28,439 nucleotides of DNA from JAHEJB01 sp041748175 (GCA_041748175.1 JBGTDU010000066.1:1-28439); one strand, 5' to 3'; shown: positions 15,278 through 25,446, counted from the first letter of the stretch. Numbers and translations: made by a program. Notes: generated from the letters alone by a model not told the origin.

Positions 15278-16189
15278 ATGCTGAAAACCTACTTCGCACG
15301 ACACTCCACAAAGCTCAACATAGACGACGAGACCTATAAGGATCTCTGGAAGAATAACCTGATCGCTATTCACTATTCGGCAGGTAAGGAAGACTACGCT
15401 TGCAGCGACCTTGAAAGCCTCAACCCCGCCGATTATTCAGGTCGTGCCAAGGGCGTGGTTGAACGATTTGTCCTCCTCGGGAAAGATGGTGGCTATGTTT
15501 GCGCGGTGTATCGCGACAGGCCCGGATGAAAGGTCGGATATGTCACGCCGCTCACCGAGGTGCAATTCGTTGAGGGTCGCAGAAGAAGATTATCGGCTCA
15601 CCGCTCGGACACGGCCATCCTCAAAGCGATCAGACTCGACAGGGTAAGGATCCTTGACGCCGAGCGTAGCCTTGTTCTCCTTTCCAGCCGTCCAAAGCAG
15701 GGCACTTTTTGTATGTGGCATCGGGACAACGGGCTAGTCAGGTTGCTTGTTGACAATGAACCGTGGGAGCCATCAGTCAGAAGACTCTCCGTTGCCCAGC
15801 AGGAAGTCCTGTGTAGTGAGGTTATGCGAACTGACCAATGGGCACATTTGAAGCTCCCTCGGCTAGTATCTCTACTACTACCCACCGGCCGGACTCTCAA
15901 AGACATCGATATCTATGGCCTTGATTCCAATGGTAATAACATAGTATATCAAGTGACTAATGCTCAACACAATAGTAGCACTTCTCAAAGTAAGATCGAA
16001 CGGCTCAAACAGCTTGCGAGTCCATCTGCGACTCTCATACTAATCTGTGACGCCAAGAAAGAAGACAGAAATGGTGAGGTCATCGTCTTTGCCCTCAAAG
16101 AGGCCTTGCGCCTTTTTAATAGGACAGTAGTGGGAGAGAAGTGGATTAATGCGGGGGCTCCGCCTGCTCCCGGCGCCCACTACCAGTAG
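15278..16189 (+). pseudogene. Unknown protein interrupted by a single in-frame TGA
   Basis: A 304-codon frame from ATG 15278 to TAG 16189 is broken only by TGA at codon 84 (15527-15529). Sequence on both sides reads as one protein: VCAVYRDRPG before the stop, KVGYVTPLTEVQFVEG after it. The likely outcome is an 83-aa product, or a second piece starting downstream (for example at 15560). I cannot assign a family with confidence. The first half resembles an RNA/DNA-binding-like beta domain. The second half has DIDIYGLD (D209, D211) followed by IVYQVTN, faintly like a PD-(D/E)XK nuclease core with the lysine lost. That reading is inference only. The 3' half is more AT-rich than its neighbours, hinting at acquisition. 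Its stop lies eight bases from the convergent M48 gene. Confidence 0.7.
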
Positions 16190-16197
16190 GCCAAGCG

Positions 16198-17691
16198 CTA
16201 CCGTCCCGGCAGTTTCAACTGGTAGCCACTCGGCACCGTGGTGTTGAGTTGAACCTGGTTCATGATCGCGAGCCCTTCGGTGTTCAGGCCTTCGGGGGTT
16301 GGGCGGCCACTGACGAAGGACGAAAACGGCGCGGATCGATCGGCGCGCACCACATCCAAACGTACCGGCTGGCGGTTGATGTAGCTCTGGTTTGTAAGGC
16401 GGGCGAAGCTCTCAATGGACTGACGCATAGTGGCCGAGTAACTGTTGAAGCTATTCGCCGCGGCGAGACCCATAAAGCGAAACACGTTGCCGCCGTACTC
16501 GATGAAGTAGGCCAGAAAGCGGACTTCCCCGTTGCTTGTGTTGGCCGAGCCTTCCACGCGGTACGATCGATTGCTGCCAATCGTAGTCGAGCTCTGGCTG
16601 CTAACCGCTACGCCCTGCTGCCTGCCAAACTCCTGTCCCGCCGCCTGCGCCGAACTCGCCTGTGCAAAGGAGAATTCCAAAACTGCCCTGCCGTTCGGCT
16701 CGCCGATCTGAACAGCAGAAGGCGTGTTGTTCACCTGCCAGCCATCCGGGTAGGTGAATTGGAAGCGAAGCTCCGGATGATAGAATCGGCCTCCTTCGGT
16801 ATACCCCTGCCTCGGGTCGTTGCCGAGCACGATATTGTCAATCTGGGAGAGGTATTCGGCCGCGTTGACCTCGGTACCCCGCGGCTGATACTGTGCCGCC
16901 AATTGAGGGATGGATTGTTGCCGTTCGCCGGGATCGGGGTGGGTGGAGAGGAAGCTTGGGATGCCACCGCCGCCGCCCTGTTGGCTCAGACGTGCAAGCG
17001 AGCCGAAGAAATCGGCGGCCTCCGCCGCGTCGTAGCCCGCGAACTCGGAATAGGCCACCCCGGCACGGTCCGCTTCACGCTCGTCTTCGCGGCCGTAGCT
17101 GAGGAAGAGTAAACCGACGCCAGCGCCGCCGTAATTGAGAATACCCTCAGCAACATTTCCCCCGCCGACAACGCCGCCCAGAACGGCCGCGCCTAGCAGG
17201 CCGAGCTGCCCAAGTTGTGCGCTTGCCGCCCGGCGCGAGGCATGGCGAGCCAGCACGTGCCCGATCTCATGCCCGAGGACGACGGAGAGTTGCGCTTCAT
17301 TGTCCAGATGCGCCAGCAGTCCTCGAGTTACATAGATGTAGCCTCCCGGCAGCGCCATCGCATTGACGACGGGCGAATCGAGCACGCGGAAGTGAAACGG
17401 AGTACCTCGTATTTCTGCTGGCGTAGTGGGGTCGGAGTAGGCGCTGGTCTGCAGGACATCCTGCCCGATGCGCTCAACATATGCGCTTACCCCGGCATCT
17501 TCATAGAGTCCGAATTGCGCGATCACTGCCGGATCGTTTTCACGCCCAATCTGAACTTCCTCTTGCCAGGTATACGCTCCCCGCTGCGTTTCACCGGTCA
17601 CGAGATTCGTTGTGCTTCCGCATCCAAGCAATACGCCAGACGGAAGAAGAACCAGAAGAAAAAGGTAGCGGAGTTGGGGCAGGGCACGCAT
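16198..17691 (-). CDS. M48-family metallopeptidase lipoprotein
   Basis: The N-terminus ends in a lipobox (LLGC, C24), so the protein is a lipoprotein of the periplasm or outer membrane. The zinc protease motif is HEIGH (141-145), and EREAD (204-208) supplies the third zinc ligand, E204. The domain resembles BepA/LoiP-type M48 proteases, which take part in outer-membrane protein quality control. After residue 300 comes a second domain (FTYPDGWQVNN onward) found in related M48 proteins, and the last 40 residues (LNTEGLAIMNQV to LKLPGR) look like a degenerate LysM-type peptidoglycan-binding tail. At 497 aa it is normal for this architecture. It lies 72 bases downstream of recF on the same strand, so cotranscription is likely. 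Its substrate is unknown. Confidence 0.92.
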   Translation of the reverse strand: MRALPQLRYLFLLVLLPSGVLLGCGSTTNLVTGETQRGAYTWQEEVQIGRENDPAVIAQFGLYEDAGVSAYVERIGQDVLQTSAYSDPTTPAEIRGTPFHFRVLDSPVVNAMALPGGYIYVTRGLLAHLDNEAQLSVVLGHEIGHVLARHASRRAASAQLGQLGLLGAAVLGGVVGGGNVAEGILNYGGAGVGLLFLSYGREDEREADRAGVAYSEFAGYDAAEAADFFGSLARLSQQGGGGGIPSFLSTHPDPGERQQSIPQLAAQYQPRGTEVNAAEYLSQIDNIVLGNDPRQGYTEGGRFYHPELRFQFTYPDGWQVNNTPSAVQIGEPNGRAVLEFSFAQASSAQAAGQEFGRQQGVAVSSQSSTTIGSNRSYRVEGSANTSNGEVRFLAYFIEYGGNVFRFMGLAAANSFNSYSATMRQSIESFARLTNQSYINRQPVRLDVVRADRSAPFSSFVSGRPTPEGLNTEGLAIMNQVQLNTTVPSGYQLKLPGR

Positions 17692-17763
17692 GGCGGTAGA
17701 GGTTTGAGATGTGCGGGGAGACGTTCGGTGGATTCAACAAGGAAGCCACTGGCGGCGACAAAA

Positions 17764-18972
17764 TCAACTGTCAACGGTAGACTCGAGGGCGGATTCCGAT
17801 AGCGCTTCCTGGATTTGGCGGCGATGATCTCGATTCGCCGTGTTTACATACGCACCGTTGGGCAAATTGATCGATGCGTTGTCGCCGTTTCCAAAGCTAC
17901 TACGCTGCGTCAGGAATTCGGGACGAGAAGCCGTTACCACGCTCTGCCCGATCGCATCGGATCCAAGTAGATCGAGAACAATCTCGGCGCGCTGCGCATC
18001 GAGCGTTCCGAAAACATCGTCCAGCAAAAGGATGGGCGTTTCGTCGATGCGATCACGAAGGTAGAGAAATGTGGCCAGCCGCAGCGCCAGCCCGACGGTT
18101 CGGTGCTGCCCTTGAGAAGCGTAAGGGCGGACATCGAAATCGCCCAGTCGGAACACAACCTCATCCCGATGAGGACCGATCAGCGTCCGCCCCTGCTCGC
18201 TTTCACGCCGGGCCGACTCGGCCAGCTTATCTCTAAACCGCTCGGCAATGGCGTCCGCATCCGCGGCGTCCCCCATGCTTGCAACGGTCACATACTCCAT
18301 CGTGGGCTCCTCGCCAACTGCATCGAGCAGCCGAAAGGCTTCTGCCAGGAAGGCCGTGAACTGTTCCACAAACCGGCGCCGACCATCGATGATGCGCGCG
18401 CCCAGTTGCACGAGTTCCTCATCCCACGCACCCAGTGTACCTGGAGGTAGCCGACCATCACGCCGCAATTGGTGAAGCAGTGCATTGCGCTGCTTCAGCG
18501 CACGGCGGTATTTCAAGAGGTCATCCAGATAGACGGGACGCGCCTGGCTCAGCGTAGCGTCGATGAAGCGGCGGCGGTGTTCAGGCCCGCCATCCGTAAG
18601 TACCTGATCGGCAGGAGAGAGGATGACCAGGGGCAATACTCCTACAATGTCGGCCAGGCGTTCAAGCGGAGCTCCATTGCGAAACAGCCGCTTGCCTTCC
18701 GGCGGCACGTACGCCATCCGCGCTGTCAGCGTCGCCCGATGCTCGCCCTCGAACCTTCCTTCTACCTCAAAGAATTGCGCGCCATGCTGCAAGACGTGGG
18801 CGTCTGTTGCTGTCAGAAAGCTTTTGGTGAGGCACAGATAGTGAATGGCCTCAAGCACATTGGTTTTGCCAGCACCATTCGGGCCATAGAGGAGATTGAT
18901 TTTCGGCGCGAACGCGAGGCGCGTCTCCGTGTGCGAACGAAACGATTTGAGGCCGAGAGAAACGAGACGCAT
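17764..18972 (-). CDS. recF: DNA replication and repair protein RecF
   Basis: RecF is an SMC-like ATPase that with RecO and RecR loads RecA at single-strand gaps. The protein shows Walker A GPNGAGKT (30-37), the ABC signature region with SQGQ (286-289) and Walker B ILLLDDV (314-320), with the FGTLD D-loop. It has 402 aa, slightly longer than the usual 360-370 because of a C-terminal tail of about 45 residues after VVTASRPEF, which looks unstructured. The ATG at 18970-18972 (MRLVSLGLKSFRSH) fits the family; a TTG three codons upstream is less likely. It is divergent from the TPR-CHAT gene across 109 bases and is followed by the M48 gene. Confidence 0.96.
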   Translation of the reverse strand: MRLVSLGLKSFRSHTETRLAFAPKINLLYGPNGAGKTNVLEAIHYLCLTKSFLTATDAHVLQHGAQFFEVEGRFEGEHRATLTARMAYVPPEGKRLFRNGAPLERLADIVGVLPLVILSPADQVLTDGGPEHRRRFIDATLSQARPVYLDDLLKYRRALKQRNALLHQLRRDGRLPPGTLGAWDEELVQLGARIIDGRRRFVEQFTAFLAEAFRLLDAVGEEPTMEYVTVASMGDAADADAIAERFRDKLAESARRESEQGRTLIGPHRDEVVFRLGDFDVRPYASQGQHRTVGLALRLATFLYLRDRIDETPILLLDDVFGTLDAQRAEIVLDLLGSDAIGQSVVTASRPEFLTQRSSFGNGDNASINLPNGAYVNTANRDHRRQIQEALSESALESTVDS

Positions 18973-19081
18973 GGTGACCAAAATACGGGCCGAGCAACTT
19001 GTCGACCCCAGAGTTTGGCGGCTACGGCGTATACTATACGATCCCCGCGCTTAGGCCACGGAGCGAAACGAACCGACCTGG

Positions 19082-21796
19082 ATGGCTACGCCTTATCGAC
19101 ACGTTCAAAGAATCGGGTGGCCTGTGGCGCTCCTGGCTCTGCTCGTCGTTTCGGGTTCCATCGTGTCCGTGCCCGAACGAGCAGATTGCGAGGTACGGTT
19201 TGGTGAATTCGAGGACGAGTACCGTGCCTATGTGGCTACGAAGAATGAGAATTGGGAGGATCTCCTCCCGGTGCTCAATGAAGTGAAGGCGTGCTACGGA
19301 GCTACGCATTCGGCCGAAACGGCCAGACTAGCTGATTATGAGACGAGCCTCTACTTCAAACTGGGCAGATACGAAGAAGCCGAGGCTGCGTTTTCCCAAT
19401 TCTTTGAGCACGACGCCGAACTCGCGGCACCCGCGATACTAGCTGCCGTTTACCAACGCCGTGGCGGTTTGTACTCGAGAACCGACCGGCCGCTCGAAGC
19501 GCTTCAAGACTATATCTTCTCCGCTCGTTTCGTTCACGCGCTGCCGTCGGCTGAGGGTGCAGAGTTCCTCATTCGGATCGCCGCCCAATTTCGAGGTCTG
19601 GGCGACTTCGACGCTGCGGTGCCTTTCTATCTGCAAGCGGATTCGCTAGTCAACGCCAATATCGCTGACGATCCCCGACTGGAAGGCGTTAGAGGTCGCC
19701 TGCTTGCCAATCGAGCCGTGACCATTCTGTTGAGGGCCAATCGAAATGGAACGGGTGAAAGCGCGGCGGCGGCTGAAGCTGCTCTGCTACTCGAAGACGC
19801 CTTGGGCATGATTCCGCCGGACGACCCCGACTTTCTTTATGAGCGCGTGCAAGCGCTGCTCTGGCTGGCTCACGCCTACCGAAATCTGGGCGACCCCGAG
19901 CGTGCGCTGCCTCTCATCGCACTGGCCAAAACACTGAGTATGCCTGCGATCCGTCGCTACCCCTCGCGGGTCAGCTGGACGTACACGGAATTGGGAAAGA
20001 CTCAGTTGGCGCTCGGAAACTTCGACGAAGCGCACCAGGCACTGCAAACTGCACTTTCGATGGATCGCGAAATCGGGCGGCCGGAACATGAAAGACAGTC
20101 GCTTGTGGACTTGGGACTTTTGGCAGAAGCGGTGGCTGATACGAGTGCCGTGCCGAGCTACGGCCTCGCCATTGCCTACTACCAACGAGCCATCAGCCTG
20201 GCCGAGATAGAGCGCAGGGCGTTTGGCAACCTGGAATGGAGCGCATCTTTCTTCGAAGGACTTCAGACACCCTACAGGAATCTCATTGGCCTCTTTCTTC
20301 GCCAGGGGCGATTTGAGGAGGCGTTCCTCAAACTTGACGAAACGCGGGCTCGCCACCTTCAGGACTTGAGATTGACGAACCGCCTGAGGCTTTCGTTGGA
20401 TGATGAGCGTCGAGCACGGCTCGACAGTCTCGAAACCATCGAGGATGACGCCCGATACGAATCTTTGAATCCGAACCTGTCGGCGGCGCGGCAAAGCCAA
20501 CTGCGTTTGGCAGGAATCTCGGCGAGGGAGGACGCCAATCTTGTAATCGGTTTTTCACCATCGCCGCCGCCACCACTTACGCTCTCGAACGTCCAGCGTA
20601 CACTGGAAGAGAGAGAACAGACGCTCCTCACCTATTTCCTCGAACGAGACGAAGCCTACGCCCTCGTCGTTCGGCCCGATACGCTGGTGGGCACCCGACT
20701 CCCGATATCAGCCGATTCTCTTGCAGGTCTTATCCGGAGAATGGGGCAAGCGTGGCATGACACCGCGCAACCCGATCCTCTCGCCCAGACGGACGTGCTG
20801 GCCGCATTGCGAGCCGTCCTCATTCAACCCATCGAGCACCTGCTGGAACCTGGAGATGCCTTGGTTATCATCCCGGAAGGTCCGCTTTCTGCGCTTCCAT
20901 TTGCAGCGTTGCCTTCCAGCCCTGTTGGCGAATCCGATTTTGCCGACCTCGACTATTTCGGGCGAAGCCACCCAATTTCAATGGAGCTCTCCGCCGCTCT
21001 CCTCACCGAACCCCTCCGCGTTGCCAAACCCACCAACGACTTACTTGCGTTTGGACGAAGCGACTTTGGAGAGGATGCGGAAAGCGTACGAACCAGAATG
21101 GGCGTGGCATTGGCGGATCTCCCTAATGTTCCGGCAGAATTGAGTCGCCTCCGGCGGCTCTTTCCGATTGGCAAGTTTGCCCTGGATCAGGAGGCGACCG
21201 AAACCGCCCTGTACAACGACCTCGGCAGCACACGCGTAATCCACCTCGCTTCGCACGCCGTCGTCAACGCAACCTTGCCGATGTTCAGCTACATCGCTCT
21301 CTCGGACGACGCCGCCGAGGATGGTACTTTGTTCCTTTACGAGCTTCAGAATCAATCGCTGGCGAGCGAGCTCGTCGTGCTTAGCGGATGCAGCACCGCG
21401 CGGGGTCAGCAGCATCTCGGCGAGGGAATGATCGGCCTTCAACATGCCTTCCGGGCGGCTGGCGCCAGTAGCACCTTGGCCACGTTATGGCAGGTAGACG
21501 ACGAGGCTATGCCAGAGTTGATGAACGCATTCTACACGCATCTTCGTCGAGGACATCGGAAAGACCGTGCCCTTCAGCTGGCGCAAATGGATTATCTGAA
21601 CCACAATTCTGGCGTGCGCGCCAGCCCGTTCTTCTGGGCGTCCGCAGCACTTTACGGGAGTCCGGAACCTGTTGATTGGCAACAGTCCCATATCTCGACC
21701 CGGACATGGCTCGTCGTTGGAATTGTGCTTCTGCTGATCGGCGTTACCATCCCTTATATGCTGCGGCGACGCGAGCAAGAAAGCGCATCAGCGTGA
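19082..21796 (+). CDS. Exported TPR-CHAT domain protein (caspase-like peptidase fold)
   Basis: The protein starts with a signal or anchor segment at about residues 12-30. A long array of tetratricopeptide-like helices follows (roughly 40-430, with units such as LGRYEEAEAAFSQF, LGNFDEAHQALQTAL and RQGRFEEAFLKLDE). A CHAT domain covers about 560-860. The catalytic pair of the CHAT family is intact: His725 in HLASHA and Cys770 in LSGCSTARG. A final membrane segment (about 879-897) ends with RRREQ. The two hydrophobic ends suggest the TPR and CHAT parts face the periplasm. TPR-CHAT proteins can be proteases activated by partners (Craspase, gasdermin systems), but no such partner is adjacent. Substrate and trigger are unknown. 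It is divergent from recF and 121 bases upstream of mfd. Confidence 0.9.
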   Translation: MATPYRHVQRIGWPVALLALLVVSGSIVSVPERADCEVRFGEFEDEYRAYVATKNENWEDLLPVLNEVKACYGATHSAETARLADYETSLYFKLGRYEEAEAAFSQFFEHDAELAAPAILAAVYQRRGGLYSRTDRPLEALQDYIFSARFVHALPSAEGAEFLIRIAAQFRGLGDFDAAVPFYLQADSLVNANIADDPRLEGVRGRLLANRAVTILLRANRNGTGESAAAAEAALLLEDALGMIPPDDPDFLYERVQALLWLAHAYRNLGDPERALPLIALAKTLSMPAIRRYPSRVSWTYTELGKTQLALGNFDEAHQALQTALSMDREIGRPEHERQSLVDLGLLAEAVADTSAVPSYGLAIAYYQRAISLAEIERRAFGNLEWSASFFEGLQTPYRNLIGLFLRQGRFEEAFLKLDETRARHLQDLRLTNRLRLSLDDERRARLDSLETIEDDARYESLNPNLSAARQSQLRLAGISAREDANLVIGFSPSPPPPLTLSNVQRTLEEREQTLLTYFLERDEAYALVVRPDTLVGTRLPISADSLAGLIRRMGQAWHDTAQPDPLAQTDVLAALRAVLIQPIEHLLEPGDALVIIPEGPLSALPFAALPSSPVGESDFADLDYFGRSHPISMELSAALLTEPLRVAKPTNDLLAFGRSDFGEDAESVRTRMGVALADLPNVPAELSRLRRLFPIGKFALDQEATETALYNDLGSTRVIHLASHAVVNATLPMFSYIALSDDAAEDGTLFLYELQNQSLASELVVLSGCSTARGQQHLGEGMIGLQHAFRAAGASSTLATLWQVDDEAMPELMNAFYTHLRRGHRKDRALQLAQMDYLNHNSGVRASPFFWASAALYGSPEPVDWQQSHISTRTWLVVGIVLLLIGVTIPYMLRRREQESASA

Positions 21797-21917
21797 GGGC
21801 GCCAGCAGCTTTCGACCTTTCAGAAGGTTGACGAGCTCGGACCTGAAAAATCAGCCTGTCGTTGGTCGATCACATTTTTAGCCCCACCACCGGAATGCGA
21901 ACCCGCGTTTCGGCACC

Positions 21918-24900
21918 TTGCTATTTCCCCACGTGTCTCTTGATCCCATCAAACAACACCTGAGCGCCCTTCCATTCTTCGGGCGTGTGCGCGAGGAGTC
22001 CGCGAGACTTCCGACCGGCACGTCGCTCAGGCTGAAAGGCCTTGCCGGTTCTCTGCCAGCGTTTGTGCTGGTGAATCTGCTGGAATCGGGCGGCGGCCCG
22101 ATGGTGGCGCTCCTGGCAGAGAGCGACTCCGCGGACTACCTCCGCAGCGATCTTGAGCAGATCCTCGGTTCGGATGCCCGCGTGCTATTCTTCCCAGGGA
22201 CCGGGCACGTGCCTTACGATCCCGAGCAGCTTTCCGAAACCGGGCCGCTCGTGGCGCGCGCCGATGCACTGGCGCAACTCCGCGATGGCTTCGACGGGAT
22301 CCTCGTGACGAGCGTCGAGGCGATTTGCGAGCTCGTCCCTCCTCCTGAGACCGTCTCGGGCGAAACGAAGACCATCCGCCAGGGGGAAGAAGTTAAGCCC
22401 GACGATCTAATCGACCGACTGATCGGGCAGGGCTTTGAATCCGTCGAGTTCGTCCGCCAGCCCGGAGAGATTGCACTGCGTGGCGGCATTCTGGATGTCT
22501 TCCCATTTGCAGGCGGCTATCCCATCCGCATCGAGTTTTTCGGGGACGAAGTCGATTCCCTCCGGGAGTTCGATCCGTCGAGCCAGCGATCTGTGGCAAG
22601 CATGGACCACGCGCGATTGGTGCCCAATCTCGATTCGGCCAGCTTCGTGCGCGGTGATCATGTCACGATCTTTGACTTCCTCCCGCCCCATACCCTTGCC
22701 GCGCTCTTCGATTCGCAGCGGCTCGTGGAAGCCGCGAACGAACGATTCGCCAATGCCGAGAAGCATTTTGCTGTGCTGGGTGACAAGGACGACAACGAAG
22801 CCCACCTCCCACCGACTGGCCGCTACCTCACAGGCGATCATTTCGCAAACCTCTTGAAGGAACGGCCTCGACTGCTCTTTGGGACGTTTTCGGAGAAGGG
22901 AGGTCAGGCGCTGGACCTCGCCGCCATCCCGCAACCCACTTACAACGGCGACATTCGGCGCCTGAAGGGAAGCATCGCGAAGCGCAAGGCCATGGGCGAC
23001 GCGTTCTTCATCCTCTGCGACAGCAAGAGCCAACGCGGGCGGCTGTTCGAACTCCTCGGTGGCGACCTCGCCAACGACAAAGAGCCGGAAGCAACGCTGC
23101 TCGTCGAGTCGTTACACGAAGGGTTCGAAATTCCGAGCGCGAAGCTGGCTGTCTACACCGACCACCAGCTTTTCAACCGCTACCATCGTCCGTCGGCGCG
23201 AAAACGCCGCAAAGCAAAAGGCGGATTCACGCTTCGCGACATCCAGGCCCTCAAGCCCGGCGACTTCGTCGTCCACGTCGATTATGGAATTGGGAAGTTT
23301 GTGGGCCTGCAACGTATTACCGTCCGCGAGCAACAGCAGGAAGCCGTACGCCTCCTTTTTTTCGGCGGCGACGAACTTTTTGTCAACGTTTCGGCGCTGC
23401 ATCGCCTCCACCGATATTCAGGAAAGGAAGGGCACCAGCCAAAGCTCACGAAGCTGGGCACCGGCGCTTGGGAACGGCTGAAGTCGCGCACGAAGAAGCG
23501 CGTTAAGGACATCGCGCGCGACCTCATCAAGCTCTACGCGCAACGAAAAGCCGCTGCAGGATTTGCCTTCAAACCCGACACGATCTGGCAACGTGAGATG
23601 GAAGCTGCCTTCGAGTGGGAGGACACGCCCGACCAGCTTTCTGCCACCGAAGCTGTCAAGGTGGATATGGAGCAGGCTGTCCCAATGGATCGCCTCGTTT
23701 GCGGAGACGTGGGTTTCGGGAAGACCGAAATTGCGGTCCGGGCTGCGTTCAAAGCCGTACAGGATGGCAAACAAGTCGGAGTAATCGTCCCGACAACCAT
23801 TCTCGCCGCGCAGCACGTAGAGACATTCAACAAGCGGATGGGCCGCTTCCCGATCCGCATCGGGCAACTCTCTCGGTTTGTTGCGCCCACCGATCAAAGG
23901 AAAACGGTCGCGGATCTAAAGAACGGCCTGGTAGATGTTGTGATCGGTACCCACCGGATGCTCTCGAAGGACATTGCATTCAAAGACCTGGGCCTCCTCA
24001 TCGTGGACGAAGAGCAGCGCTTCGGTGTCGCTGCCAAGGAAAAACTCCGGAAGCTGCGACCCAACGTCGACACCCTCACGCTCACCGCCACGCCCATCCC
24101 GCGCACGCTCCAGTTTTCGCTCCTCGGCGCGCGCGACCTCTCCATCATGCAAACGCCGCCGCCCAACCGGCAGCCCATCGTGACGGAGATCCACACGTTC
24201 GACCAGGACCTCATCCGCGACGCTTTGCTCTACGAGGTCAACCGAGGCGGGCAGGCGTTCTTCATCCACAACCGCGTGCAGACCATCGAGGAAATGTCCG
24301 AGATGATTCGCGGGATGCTGCCGGACGTGCGCATTCAGGTCGGGCACGGCCAGATGCCGTCGGCGCAGCTTGAGAAGGTGATGATGGATTTCATGCAGAA
24401 GAAATTCGACGTGCTCGTCTGCACCAACATCGTCGAGAGCGGGCTGGACGTCTCGAACGCGAACACGATCGTAATCAACCACGCCGAGCAGCACGGACTC
24501 TCCGATTTGCATCAACTCCGGGGCCGCGTCGGCCGCAGCGACCAGAAGGCATTTTGCTACTTACTCGTTCCTAGCATCCATTCCCTCACGCCCGAGGCCC
24601 GGGCCCGGTTGCAGGCGGTCGAGGAATTCTCCGATCTCGGAAGCGGGCTCAATATCGCCATGCGCGACCTCGACATCCGGGGCGCGGGCAACCTCCTGGG
24701 CGCAGAGCAATCCGGATTTATCGAAGATGTCGGCTTCGAGACGTACCACAAAATCCTCGACGAAGCGGTCCAGGAGTTGCGGATGGACGAGTTCCAGGAG
24801 GTTTTCGCAGAGACGGGCCACATTCCGCCCGCCCCTGAACCCGCCATCGATGTGGCGGAGGACGTATTCATTCCCTCGGATTACGTGGCGAATGGCAATG

Positions 24901-25331
24901 AGCGTTTGAACCTCTACCGACGACTCGCCGAAACCAGCGTGGAAGAGCTCGATGCGTTCCGCACCGAATTGGAGGACCGCTTCGGGCCTATCCCGAAAGC
25001 CGTGGAAACGCTGCTCCTGATGGCGCAAATGAAACCGCTCGCCCACGCCCTCCGCTTCACTCGTGTCACGTGGAAGAACCAGCGCCTCTTCCTCACCTTC
25101 CCCGACCAGAAGAACGACCCCTATTTCTACGCTGAGGTCTTCAACCCGCTACTGGAACGCCTCGGCCGGCTGGATAGGAAGTATGTGCTGAAGGACTCGC
25201 GTGGCGGGAGGCTGCGTGCAATTGTGCAGGATGTCGAAACGCTGAAGGATGGGGTGGAGGTGTTGGGGATGATGGGGGCGGAAGGTTCGCTCGCAACATC
25301 TGGACGTATGAGCATTGAGTCCATCCACTGA
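21918..25331 (+). CDS. mfd: Transcription-repair coupling factor Mfd
   Basis: Mfd removes RNA polymerase stalled at lesions and recruits UvrA to start transcription-coupled repair. The order is the UvrB-like N-terminal module (about 1-330), the RNA-polymerase-interaction domain (about 430-520, LKPGDFVVHVDYGIGKFVGL), the superfamily 2 translocase motor (Walker A GDVGFGKT 596-603, K602; DEEQRFGV from 697; LTATPIPRTL; VGRSDQKAFCYLL) and the C-terminal TRCF domain. At 1137 aa it is full length. The start is uncertain: TTG at 21918 or GTG five codons later at 21933, neither with a clear Shine-Dalgarno. A short degenerate second copy of its 3' end lies 1.1 kb downstream. uvrA in the same window is the functional partner. 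Confidence 0.96.
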   Translation: MLFPHVSLDPIKQHLSALPFFGRVREESARLPTGTSLRLKGLAGSLPAFVLVNLLESGGGPMVALLAESDSADYLRSDLEQILGSDARVLFFPGTGHVPYDPEQLSETGPLVARADALAQLRDGFDGILVTSVEAICELVPPPETVSGETKTIRQGEEVKPDDLIDRLIGQGFESVEFVRQPGEIALRGGILDVFPFAGGYPIRIEFFGDEVDSLREFDPSSQRSVASMDHARLVPNLDSASFVRGDHVTIFDFLPPHTLAALFDSQRLVEAANERFANAEKHFAVLGDKDDNEAHLPPTGRYLTGDHFANLLKERPRLLFGTFSEKGGQALDLAAIPQPTYNGDIRRLKGSIAKRKAMGDAFFILCDSKSQRGRLFELLGGDLANDKEPEATLLVESLHEGFEIPSAKLAVYTDHQLFNRYHRPSARKRRKAKGGFTLRDIQALKPGDFVVHVDYGIGKFVGLQRITVREQQQEAVRLLFFGGDELFVNVSALHRLHRYSGKEGHQPKLTKLGTGAWERLKSRTKKRVKDIARDLIKLYAQRKAAAGFAFKPDTIWQREMEAAFEWEDTPDQLSATEAVKVDMEQAVPMDRLVCGDVGFGKTEIAVRAAFKAVQDGKQVGVIVPTTILAAQHVETFNKRMGRFPIRIGQLSRFVAPTDQRKTVADLKNGLVDVVIGTHRMLSKDIAFKDLGLLIVDEEQRFGVAAKEKLRKLRPNVDTLTLTATPIPRTLQFSLLGARDLSIMQTPPPNRQPIVTEIHTFDQDLIRDALLYEVNRGGQAFFIHNRVQTIEEMSEMIRGMLPDVRIQVGHGQMPSAQLEKVMMDFMQKKFDVLVCTNIVESGLDVSNANTIVINHAEQHGLSDLHQLRGRVGRSDQKAFCYLLVPSIHSLTPEARARLQAVEEFSDLGSGLNIAMRDLDIRGAGNLLGAEQSGFIEDVGFETYHKILDEAVQELRMDEFQEVFAETGHIPPAPEPAIDVAEDVFIPSDYVANGNERLNLYRRLAETSVEELDAFRTELEDRFGPIPKAVETLLLMAQMKPLAHALRFTRVTWKNQRLFLTFPDQKNDPYFYAEVFNPLLERLGRLDRKYVLKDSRGGRLRAIVQDVETLKDGVEVLGMMGAEGSLATSGRMSIESIH

Positions 25332-25413
25332 GCAAACGATACCCTCGGAGAGCAATTTCGCCGTCGGCTCTTGAAACCCTCCGCTATCCAGCAGGTTGTA
25401 TATTTATTAACTA

Positions 25414-25431
25414 GGTTCATGGTTGTGAACC
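25414..25431. repeat. Small inverted repeat upstream of an accessory gene
   Basis: GGTTCA and TGAACC flank a six-base centre (TGGTTG), ending 15 bases before the ATG at 25447. It could be an operator or a hairpin in the leader, but six-base arms are short enough to arise by chance. Confidence 0.35.
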
Positions 25432-25446
25432 GAAAACTCTGAAGTC

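Noticed and set aside
15527..15529. TGA as a selenocysteine or tryptophan codon
   Set aside because: No SECIS-like hairpin was evident just after it, and other genes in the window use TGA as a normal stop (uvrA, recF, mfd).
22407..23033. A 208-codon frame antisense to mfd, and similar long frames opposite hflX and the CHAT gene
   Set aside because: All overlap clearly real genes, have no Shine-Dalgarno or domain, and reflect codon bias of the sense strand.
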